DNA from: Bog-257 sp963769235
GTDB taxonomy: Bacteria; Acidobacteriota; Terriglobia; Terriglobales; Acidobacteriaceae
Assembly: GCA_963769235.1 (NCBI GenBank)
Contig: CAVYKW010000001.1
Location: 310,001-374,000 of the forward strand
Direction: 5' to 3'
DNA length: 64,000 bases
The translations under genes and the position numbers were made by a program. Under the pieces are notes generated by a model, which made no database searches, was not told where the DNA came from, and was given only the letters and a program-made list of their open reading frames with translations. Numbering within the stretch: position 1 is the stretch's first letter; each line of letters starts with the position of its first letter. Positions 1 to 6,715 of the stretch are shown here, one piece after another.

Positions 1-152
1 ATCGAAGATTTAGTTGCGTATTCGCTTATTCGCTGGATTTGGTATGCGGAGCGACTTGCAGTAATTATTACGGAGAGGTAAATTTCTGCGAACTTAGTTG
101 CAAGCGATTGCAGCAGTAGGAAGCCGCCCAGTGCATTTTCATAGAGTTAACA

Positions 153-168
153 CGGCAGTAGAATTGCT
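153..168 (+). promoter_or_regulatory. Candidate sigma-54 (-24/-12) promoter, copy 1
   Basis: CGGCAGTAGAATTGCT has the GG-N10-GC spacing and the TTGCW -12 half of the sigma-54 consensus TGGCAC-N5-TTGCW, with two mismatches in the -24 half. The same element is kept in the diverged duplicate at 2409-2424. PEP-CTERM systems are known to be controlled in some bacteria by the sigma-54 activator PrsR; applying that here is inference. It would give a leader of about 330 nt. Confidence 0.4.
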
Positions 169-303
169 CCTTTTACTACCGAAGTTAGGTGTACGACGTT
201 CAGGAAACCTCCGAATTCGTGCACTACAGATGACCCCCAGAGCCCCACGAAGGTAGTACGCTAATTCACTTGTCTTAATCTAATTCGGCGCTGGCCTCTT
301 TAT

Positions 304-357
304 CCTTGACTCCCCGCGGCGCCGCTGGTGTTAGTTCTCTTCTTCCTTGAGTCGAGG
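304..357 (+). promoter_or_regulatory. Conserved leader stem-loop, copy 1
   Basis: CCTTGACTC at 304-312 can pair with GAGTCGAGG at 349-357 (nine pairs, one U-G wobble). The loop contains the palindrome GCGGCGCCGC. The equivalent in the second leader (2558-2613) forms the same nine-pair stem with a full Watson-Crick pair at the wobble position, so pairing is kept although the sequence differs. A structured 5' UTR is the inference. Confidence 0.4.
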
Positions 358-512
358 CAGGACCCGTCCCCCAAGGCTGTCAGTCTTATTTTTTTTGAAG
401 CATCGCTGCGTCAGCCCTGGCGGGAACCAACGGCGCGCCGGCGACCGGAGTTCGAAACGACAAGGTTGTCTTTCCGAGTGTGTGAATCCAACTCTAAAAG
501 GAAGTTCTTCCC

Positions 513-1142
513 ATGAAGCTTCGTACCGTCACCCTGCTTGCAGTTTGCCTGGTATTGGCTGCGATTCCTGCCGCGGCCGGCGATATTTATAACAATGGCG
601 GCACTACCGGAACAGCGGATGCTTGGACCATCAACTTTGGCTTCGCCGTTACCGACTCTTTCACAGTTCCCTCGAACACCAGCCTAAACGCCTTTTCATT
701 CATCTTCTGGCTGAGCCCTGGCGACACAGCTCCCTCTGTGGATCTGGCGATCGGTACCTCTGCTTTCGGTAGCGACGTTGCCAACTTCATCGGCTTGGCC
801 TCCACTGGTCAGACCAACCTGGGATCCAACCAGTATGGTTTCACCCTTGAGCAGGACAGCTATTCCTTCGCCAGCACACCGGCGAGCGTCGGCACCACCT
901 ACTGGGTTACCTTACAGAACGCGAGCGTACCCAGCGGCGACCCGGTTTACTGGGATGAGAACTCTGGTCCTTCGATGGCCCGGGAAAATACCCTCGGCAC
1001 GATTCCTTCCGAGTCGTTCACGATCCTCGGCAGCGGCACCACCACCACCACTGGCGACCACTTACCTGAGCCCAGCAGCGTCCTGTTGTTCGGTTCTGGC
1101 TTGCTCGGACTTGCCGGCGTTCTGCGCCGCAATCTGTTCTGA
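513..1142 (+). CDS. PEP-CTERM sorting domain protein, cluster 1 gene A
   Basis: A 209-aa exported protein: signal peptide at about 1-23 ending in AAAG, then a globular domain beginning DIYNNGGTTGTADAW, then a Thr-rich linker and a C-terminal PEP-CTERM signal (PEPSSVLLFGSG..., a transmembrane helix and RRNLF). Such tails are recognised by exosortase, which is not in this window. ATG at 513 is preceded by AAAGGAAG at 497-504. It is the first of three tandem paralogues (next at 1199 and 2763), and three relatives sit at 46.2-48.4 kb. The function of the globular domain is not recognised; extracellular or biofilm-matrix display is the usual inference for PEP-CTERM proteins. Confidence 0.85.
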   Translation: MKLRTVTLLAVCLVLAAIPAAAGDIYNNGGTTGTADAWTINFGFAVTDSFTVPSNTSLNAFSFIFWLSPGDTAPSVDLAIGTSAFGSDVANFIGLASTGQTNLGSNQYGFTLEQDSYSFASTPASVGTTYWVTLQNASVPSGDPVYWDENSGPSMARENTLGTIPSESFTILGSGTTTTTGDHLPEPSSVLLFGSGLLGLAGVLRRNLF

Positions 1143-1198
1143 TTTCTGGCAGTTTGTCTTTCAGACAGTGCCAATCCTACCCTGAAGGAGGGTACCCC

Positions 1199-1825
1199 TT
1201 GAAGCTTCGTATCGTTACACTGCTAGCAATTTGCCTGACATTGGCTGCAATTCCTGCCATGGCTGGCGATGTTTATGACAATGGCGGCACTACCGGGACA
1301 GCGGACGCCTGGACCGTCAACTTCGGCTTTGCCGTTACCGACTCGTTCGAATTGCCCGCCGTAGGTACAGCCAATGGTGCTGAGTTCCTCTTCTGGCTGA
1401 CCCCTGGCGACACAGCTCCCAGCGTGGATCTGTCGATCGGCACCTCAGCTTTCGGCAGTGACGTTGCCAACTTCACTGGCCTGATCTCCACGGGCTCGAC
1501 CAACCTGGGATCGAACCAGTATGGTTTCACCCTGGAGCAGGACAGCTATTCCTTCGCCAGCACTCCCCTGACCGCCTTCACCACCTACTGGGTTACCTTG
1601 CAGAACGCCGGCGTACCCAGCGGCGACCCCGTTTATTGGGATGAGAACTCTGGCCCGGCGATGGCCCAGCAAAACACTCTGGGAACGATTCCCTCCGAGT
1701 CGTTCACCATCCTCGGTCACATCACGACCACTAGCGACCAGTTGCCTGAGCCCAGCAGCATCATGCTGTTCGGTTCCGGCCTTCTCGGACTTGCAGGCGT
1801 CGTACGTCGCAAACTGACCCGCTAG
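1199..1825 (+). CDS. PEP-CTERM sorting domain protein, cluster 1 gene B
   Basis: Paralogue of the preceding gene, 208 aa, same architecture: signal peptide, domain with TPGDTAPSVDLSIG and WVTLQNAGVPSGDPVYWDEN motifs, short linker, PEPSSIMLFGSG helix and basic end RRKLTR. I choose the TTG at 1199 because AAGGAGGG lies at 1185-1192 and because the protein then begins KLRIVTLL like its neighbours; an upstream in-frame TTG at 1154 would spoil the signal peptide. Only 56 bases separate it from gene A, so it is probably co-transcribed. A terminator hairpin follows at 1858-1882. Confidence 0.85.
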   Translation: MKLRIVTLLAICLTLAAIPAMAGDVYDNGGTTGTADAWTVNFGFAVTDSFELPAVGTANGAEFLFWLTPGDTAPSVDLSIGTSAFGSDVANFTGLISTGSTNLGSNQYGFTLEQDSYSFASTPLTAFTTYWVTLQNAGVPSGDPVYWDENSGPAMAQQNTLGTIPSESFTILGHITTTSDQLPEPSSIMLFGSGLLGLAGVVRRKLTR

Positions 1826-1856
1826 CCTCGCAAGGCTTCTCGACTTGGAGCAGAGA

Positions 1857-1887
1857 ACAAGCCGGACTAATGATGTCCGGCTTTGCT
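1857..1887 (+). terminator. Intrinsic terminator after PEP-CTERM genes A and B
   Basis: AAGCCGGAC / GTCCGGCTT stem around a seven-base loop, followed by a short T-containing tract (TTGCTGT). It lies about 35 bases after the stop of gene B. Confidence 0.6.
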
Positions 1888-2408
1888 GTATGCCCTCAGT
1901 AAATAACTCGAACAGGTTGCTTGGAGGACCTTTGCTGGAAGCCATGTCGGCTAGAGCGGCGCTCTTGGCCGGGCAACCCTGCTCATCCTTGGTTTTCCCG
2001 GCAACCTACCCGCGCATCGACTCAACTTTGACCGCCCTCGATTTTGTCGATTGTGCTAGCGTGCGATAGCACCAACCTCACATCGACTGCGATAGCGCAA
2101 ATCTCCCGATAGTAAGTCTCGCAATATAGAATCAACGTCCGCGCGCAGAAATACGTACCGGATAGCTCTAGTGCATCAACCGTGCTAGAGATGGCTTCGA
2201 TCACATCCATTTATAAATCTCATTTCGGGAATAAATGATAACTGCTGCGTAATTAACTGCGGCAACTTAGCTTTAATGGGAGAAGTTAAAGGCATCTTCT
2301 TTTCCTATTTCGGGAATTAATTGATATTGGCGGGAAATTCCTGCGAACATAGTTGCAACGCGTTGCAGCAATGGCTAGCCAGGGGGGCGCATTTTCATGG
2401 AGTTGATG

Positions 2409-2424
2409 CGGCAGCAGAATTGCA
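2409..2424 (+). promoter_or_regulatory. Candidate sigma-54 (-24/-12) promoter, copy 2
   Basis: CGGCAGCAGAATTGCA, with GG at 2410-2411 and GC at 2422-2423 (spacing 10). It differs from copy 1 at only two of 16 positions, while the surrounding leader has diverged more. It lies about 340 bases before the start of the third paralogue, the same distance as copy 1 from gene A. Confidence 0.4.
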
Positions 2425-2557
2425 CGATGTACTAGCGAAGTAGGTTGTACAGCATTCAGGGAACTTCCGAATCGGTGTCCGGCAGATCGTCCGCAGGCCC
2501 ACGGAGGTAAGTAAGTTAATCCCCCTGTTTTGTTTAATTCGGCGCCGGCCTCCTGGT

Positions 2558-2613
2558 CCTTGACTCCTCGCGGCGCCGCTAGCTGGTGGTTCTCTTCCTT
2601 TCTTGAGTCAAGG
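2558..2613 (+). promoter_or_regulatory. Conserved leader stem-loop, copy 2
   Basis: CCTTGACTC (2558-2566) pairs perfectly with GAGTCAAGG (2605-2613); the loop again holds GCGGCGCCGC. It is the counterpart of 304-357. Confidence 0.4.
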
Positions 2614-2762
2614 CAGCATCCGTCAACCAAGGCTGTCGATCTAGTTTCGACGCATGGCTGTGTCTGCTCTAGCCGGAACACCGGCGGGCGGGCGGTCAGT
2701 GTTCGTAACGACAAAGTTGTCTTTACAACTGTGGTAATCCGACCCTAAAGGAGGGTTTTTCC

Positions 2763-3389
2763 TTGAAACTTCGTATCGTCACACTGCTAGCAGTTTGCCT
2801 GACCCTGGCTGCGATTCCAGCCATGGCCGGCGATATTTATGACAATGGCGGCACCACCGGAACAGCGGATGCCTGGACCATTAACTTCGGCTTCGCCGTA
2901 ACTGATTCTTTCACGGTTGGCACCAGCACCAGCGCGAATGGCGCTGAGTTCATCTTCTGGCTGTCCCCTGGCGACACAGCTCCCAGCGTGGATCTGTCCA
3001 TCGGCACCTCAGCTTTCGGCAGCGACGTTGCCAATTTCACCGGCCTGGCAGCGACGGGCACGACCAACCTGGGATCCAACCAGTATGGTTTTACCCTGGA
3101 GCAGGACAGCTATTCCTTCGCCAGCACACCCCTGACCGCTGGCACCACCTACTGGGTTACCTTGCAGAATGCCAGCGTACCCAGCGGCGACCCGGTTTAC
3201 TGGGATGAGAACTCTGGACCGTCGCAGGCCCAGGAGAACACCCTGGGAACGGTTCCCTCCGAGTCGTTCACTATCCTCGGCGGCGGCACCACCACCACGC
3301 CGACCAATACTCCTGAACCCAGCAGCGTGCTGCTGCTCGGCTCCGGATTGCTCGGACTTGCCGGCGTACTGCGCCGCAAGCTGTTCTAG
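2763..3389 (+). CDS. PEP-CTERM sorting domain protein, cluster 1 gene C
   Basis: Third tandem paralogue, 208 aa, closest in sequence to genes A and B. Signal peptide (KLRIVTLLAVCLTLAAIPAMA), globular domain, Thr/Pro linker (GGGTTTTPTNT), then PEPSSVLLLGSG helix and RRKLF. The start is a TTG at 2763, preceded by AAAGGAGGG about 8 bases upstream; there is no in-frame ATG nearby. It has its own long leader, a degenerate duplicate of that of gene A, so it is probably transcribed separately but under the same control. Confidence 0.85.
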   Translation: MKLRIVTLLAVCLTLAAIPAMAGDIYDNGGTTGTADAWTINFGFAVTDSFTVGTSTSANGAEFIFWLSPGDTAPSVDLSIGTSAFGSDVANFTGLAATGTTNLGSNQYGFTLEQDSYSFASTPLTAGTTYWVTLQNASVPSGDPVYWDENSGPSQAQENTLGTVPSESFTILGGGTTTTPTNTPEPSSVLLLGSGLLGLAGVLRRKLF

Positions 3390-3430
3390 CTCTTAACAGT
3401 CGAACTCGCCTTCATTTGGCTACAGACCCA

Positions 3431-3459
3431 GAAGCCGGAGCTCTCAGAGCTCCGGCTTC
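3431..3459 (+). terminator. Hairpin after PEP-CTERM gene C, possibly bidirectional
   Basis: GAAGCCGGAGCTC / GAGCTCCGGCTTC stem with a three-base loop, followed by AAAGTTTTA. It lies between convergent genes (gene C and the parvulin gene at 3561). The T tract is weak. Confidence 0.45.
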
Positions 3460-3560
3460 AAAGTTTTATGGGAATGTCGTTAGGAAAATCGCGAGTCGGC
3501 CGGTTCGATCACAGCCGATCCATTCCGGCCCAGACCAGTTAGAGCCCTCGCGATCGGAGC

Positions 3561-4631
3561 TTACTTCATGGTGCCAGCCTGCTTCAGGATGTTCTCGGCG
3601 AAATAGTTCTTCACCGTCGACTGATCGCGAATGGTTTCGTAGTAAGCGGCTTTCAACAGCTGTTCGCGACGATCGCGTAACTGCTCACGGATAGCTTGCT
3701 GCACCCGGGGATCCTTCAGCTCTCGCTGCCCGGCAACTTCGCGGCTGATCAGCTTTACGATGCGGAAGCCGAACAACTGATGGCTGTTGGGATCGGCGAC
3801 CGGCAGAATCGTGGTGTACTGCCCCGGTTTCAGCTTTCCGATCGCATCATAGGCCGCCTTATCGCCCTTTAACGACGACTCCGGCACGAATCCCAAATCG
3901 CCGCCATTCTGCGCCGTCTCCGGCTGCTCCGAATAACTCATGGCAACGGTTCCGAAATCTTCTCCGCTGTCCAGGCGATTCTGGATCATCTGGATCTTCT
4001 TGCGCGCCTCGGCCTCGTTCTGGGCCTTCATGTTCTTGACCTGCGGATTCGGCTGCGTGGTGACCAGGATCTGCGCCAGATGAAATTGCGGTTCAATGAG
4101 ATTAAATTCCGCTTTATGCTCGTTGTAATAGTTGGTGATGTCGTCGTCGGAGATGTTGATCTTTGACGTGACTTCCTTGTTAAGAACTTTGTCGATGGTG
4201 ATCGAGCGGCGCAGGTCGCGCTTGAAGTCGTCGAGGGTCAGGCTACGCTCTTTCAGCCGCTTGTCGAATTCTTCCTGCGTGTAGGGCGCCTTGATCTCGG
4301 CCAGCTTGGTATTCACTTCTTCGTCGGTAGCCAGCAGACCCAGCTTTTCCGCCCGTTGCATCAGGATTTCGTTGTCAATCAATTCCCGCAGGATGTTGAG
4401 GCGCAGCGTATCTGCCTGTTCCGTGCTGGGCTTTTGTGGCGATTCGGCAAGCTGGTTGTCGTAGTACTTCTGGACTTCCGTGCGCGTGATCTTACGGCCA
4501 TTGACGCTGGCCATAACGCCTTCGGTGTCCTGCTTTCCGGCGCAACCCAGGCCGGGAAGAAGCAGGGCAAGGGCGAACGCAATCGCCACCGCGGCCCTGA
4601 GCATGTATTGCTGCTTGCTTTTCAGTTTCAA
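3561..4631 (-). CDS. SurA/PpiC-like peptidyl-prolyl cis-trans isomerase, lipoprotein
   Basis: About 356 aa. Signal peptide with lipobox-like LGCAGK, then a SurA_N-like helical region (KITRTEVQKYYDNQL...), then a parvulin domain (FHLAQILV..., FGTVAMSYSEQPETAQNGGDLGFV). It is expected to act as a periplasmic chaperone and prolyl isomerase for outer-membrane proteins. Start: TTG at 4631, because AGGAGGGG lies just upstream; a further upstream TTG at 4667 has no such site. It is downstream of a DsbA-like gene, larE and lptD on the same strand, and LptD is a classical SurA and Dsb client in proteobacteria, which fits the grouping. Confidence 0.85.
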   Translation of the reverse strand: MKLKSKQQYMLRAAVAIAFALALLLPGLGCAGKQDTEGVMASVNGRKITRTEVQKYYDNQLAESPQKPSTEQADTLRLNILRELIDNEILMQRAEKLGLLATDEEVNTKLAEIKAPYTQEEFDKRLKERSLTLDDFKRDLRRSITIDKVLNKEVTSKINISDDDITNYYNEHKAEFNLIEPQFHLAQILVTTQPNPQVKNMKAQNEAEARKKIQMIQNRLDSGEDFGTVAMSYSEQPETAQNGGDLGFVPESSLKGDKAAYDAIGKLKPGQYTTILPVADPNSHQLFGFRIVKLISREVAGQRELKDPRVQQAIREQLRDRREQLLKAAYYETIRDQSTVKNYFAENILKQAGTMK

Positions 4632-4710
4632 ACCTTGCCCCTCCTGAGAGGCAAATACCTCACACAACGCTTAAGCGACAAAGCTCAGCTACGCCGGGGC
4701 GCCTGCGAAA

Positions 4711-5658
4711 CTACTTCGCGGGCGTATCCGGATGCGCCGGTGCTGCCGGCGCGGGGGGAGCTGGTGGCGGCTGTACTCCGGCCGCGATAAGCTGGCGATT
4801 CAAGGCAGCCCGCAACTCGTCCGCATCCAATGCACCTTCCAATCGTTCTCCATTGATGAACATGGTCGGCGTTGCGCTCACGCCCACTGTGTCGCCTTCG
4901 GCGATCGACGCTTTCGTCGAGTCGGTCTGCGCCTTGATGCAGGCCTGCAAGCGGGTCTCATCGGCTCCATTCTTCTTCCCGAAGTCCAGGGTCAGGCGAT
5001 CAAGCTCCGCGAAGGCCGCCTGTGGATTCTGCTGCGAGGCCCCTATGGACCGCTGATTGGCGTGCAGATAATCTGCCAGCTGCCAGTAACCCGTCCCACT
5101 CTCCTTGGCCAGACAGTTCGCATCATTCGCGGCGTGCTGCGCCCAGGGATGGATGGCGATCAAGGGATAGTCCTTGTAAACGATTTTGATCTTGTCGCCA
5201 TATTGCGGCAGGATCTGGTTCATCAGGGTGGTGTGCATGCGCGCACAGAATGGACATTCGAAGTCGTCGAAGTTGACTACCGTTACCTTGGCGTCAGGAT
5301 TACCGCGCACCGGCCGGCCGGTGAGACTGATTTTGTTCATCGTCTCAGCGTAAATATCCTTGGTCAAATCCAGCTTGGTAAATCGGATCAGCGTTTTCCC
5401 ATCGTTGGATAAAAGGAAATCGGCCTTCTGCGTCTTGCCCTCGCGGCTCATGGTGACTGGCACGAGTTCGTAGTTAGGGAACTCGCTGGCAGTCGGAGCG
5501 CCCAGAGTGATCGCCACATCCGGAGGAATGTTGAAGTAGGCGCGAACCTGCCGCTGTACCTTCTGGGCCACTTCAGGAGAAATCGGAGGTGGAGTGGACT
5601 GGGCCGAACACGCTACGCAAAGCAGAAGCGACAAGGCTCCTAATGATTTCAAAAACAA
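4711..5658 (-). CDS. DsbA-family thiol:disulfide oxidoreductase (thioredoxin fold)
   Basis: 315 aa with an N-terminal signal peptide (lipobox-like VACS is weak), a ~100-residue N-terminal extension, and a DsbA/thioredoxin domain with catalytic CPFC (Cys135, Cys138) and the cis-proline loop SATPTMF. The end is an Ala/Pro-rich tail. Likely a periplasmic disulfide oxidoreductase or isomerase. The start is uncertain: TTG at 5658 or TTG at 5652, both behind an AAGGCGG-like site. About 80 bases upstream of the parvulin gene, probably the same transcript. Confidence 0.82.
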   Translation of the reverse strand: MFLKSLGALSLLLCVACSAQSTPPPISPEVAQKVQRQVRAYFNIPPDVAITLGAPTASEFPNYELVPVTMSREGKTQKADFLLSNDGKTLIRFTKLDLTKDIYAETMNKISLTGRPVRGNPDAKVTVVNFDDFECPFCARMHTTLMNQILPQYGDKIKIVYKDYPLIAIHPWAQHAANDANCLAKESGTGYWQLADYLHANQRSIGASQQNPQAAFAELDRLTLDFGKKNGADETRLQACIKAQTDSTKASIAEGDTVGVSATPTMFINGERLEGALDADELRAALNRQLIAAGVQPPPAPPAPAAPAHPDTPAK

Positions 5659-5717
5659 GTGGAAAAGCCGCCTTTCGGTGGGAAGGATGTTGACCTTAGA
5701 TTATCTCACGGAGCAGG

Positions 5718-5762
5718 GGCGGGCAGAGCGGCGCTTCAGCGCCGCGTCGAAGCGGCTCTAAG
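5718..5762. repeat. REP-like hairpin between larE and the DsbA-like gene
   Basis: GCGGCGCTTCAGCGCCGC palindrome followed by GAAGCGGCTCTAAG. It belongs to the same hairpin family seen at 20.2, 25.4, 26.0 and 63.9 kb. Confidence 0.5.
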
Positions 5763-5809
5763 TGCGAAGGATTTCAGCCTGGGATCGCGCTGGCGCGTCT
5801 AGAATGCTG

Positions 5810-6691
5810 TTATCGCTTAGGCTCAATCAGGGACGCAACCGGGAGCAGCGCATTCATCGAACCGGAGCGAAATCCCTCCAGATCGAGCGTGACGTACAAA
5901 AAGCCGAGCGCCTTGAAGGTCTGCACCAGAGCTTCGGCCATGGGCATCGTCATGGCGCGAGGAAGCTCGTCGCGAGCAATTTCGATACGTGCGATCTGGC
6001 CATGATGACGCACGCGGAATTGACGAAACCCTAGCGCGCGCAATGCCTCCTCGCCCTGCTCGACGGCCGACAGCGCTTCCCGCGTGACTGGGCGGCCATA
6101 CTCAATGCGCGAGGAAAGACACGCCGTGGCCGGCTTATCCCAGATGCGCAGGCTGGCCTGCCGGGCAAGCTGGCGAATATCTTCCTTGGTCAGCCCCGCC
6201 TCGAGCAAGGGCGCGGCGACGTGATGCTGGCGAGCGGCTTTCTGCCCGGGACGATAGTCTCCCTGATCGTCAACGTTAACGCCGTACGCAATCGCGTCAA
6301 AACCGGAACGTTGACGATACTGCTCCATCACGGTGAAGAGTTCATCTTTGCAGTGGAAGCAGCGCGCACCGTCATTGCGGAGATACTCCAGACGCTCCAT
6401 CTCGTCGGTCTGAATCACCGCCAGCGCAATTCCCGACTCTTCGGCGAAGGCAACAGCATCGCGCATTTGCGAGCGCGCCAGGCTGGGAGAGTCGGCCAGT
6501 ACGGCCAGCATGTCAGCACCAAGCTCCTGATGAGCCGCCCAGGCCAGGTATCCGGAATCGACACCGCCGGAATAGGCCACCAGCACGCGTCCCAGCGAGC
6601 GCAAATGTGCGCGAAGAGAACGCAGCTTGGCCTCGAGCTGTTCGGCTGGCAAATTGGGAGAGAGGGCGGACATCGCTTGATTGTAAGACAT
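5810..6691 (-). CDS. larE: ATP-dependent sacrificial sulfur transferase LarE
   Basis: 293 aa, normal family length. N-terminal PP-loop SGGVDS at 41-46 (AANH-type ATP pyrophosphatase), then CFHC (Cys111, Cys114) and TACLSSRI (Cys191). LarE adenylates pyridinium-3,5-biscarboxylate mononucleotide and installs sulfur on the way to the nickel-pincer nucleotide of lactate racemase and related enzymes. Having all three cysteines suggests the type that binds a 4Fe-4S cluster and can act catalytically rather than sacrificing one cysteine; that is inference from the family. No larA, larB or larC is in the window. It starts 24 bases after lptD ends, so the two may be co-transcribed. Confidence 0.88.
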   Translation of the reverse strand: MSYNQAMSALSPNLPAEQLEAKLRSLRAHLRSLGRVLVAYSGGVDSGYLAWAAHQELGADMLAVLADSPSLARSQMRDAVAFAEESGIALAVIQTDEMERLEYLRNDGARCFHCKDELFTVMEQYRQRSGFDAIAYGVNVDDQGDYRPGQKAARQHHVAAPLLEAGLTKEDIRQLARQASLRIWDKPATACLSSRIEYGRPVTREALSAVEQGEEALRALGFRQFRVRHHGQIARIEIARDELPRAMTMPMAEALVQTFKALGFLYVTLDLEGFRSGSMNALLPVASLIEPKR

Positions 6692-6715
6692 TCGCCGGAG
6701 CTGAAAGGTTGCGAG

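Larger units (their letters stand above)
1..512 (+). other. Non-coding leader upstream of the first PEP-CTERM gene
   Basis: No convincing gene is seen here. From about position 80 to 512 the sequence is a degenerate copy of the region at about 2330-2762, which precedes the third PEP-CTERM gene. Conserved pieces include a GG-N10-GC box (153-168), the pair CCTTGACTC (304-312) / GAGTCGAGG (349-357) and an internal GCGGCGCCGC palindrome. Short ORFs in it overlap each other and have no ribosome binding sites, so I read it as a long 5' leader and promoter region. Confidence 0.6.
1888..2762 (+). other. Long non-coding region and leader copy 2
   Basis: No credible gene seen. It contains a hairpin GTGCTA...TAGCAC at about 2052-2071, a direct repeat (ATTTCGGGAAT at about 2222 and again at about 2308), and from about 2330 a degenerate copy of the leader that precedes gene A at 80-512. 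The copy keeps the GG-N10-GC box and the long stem. Confidence 0.55.
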
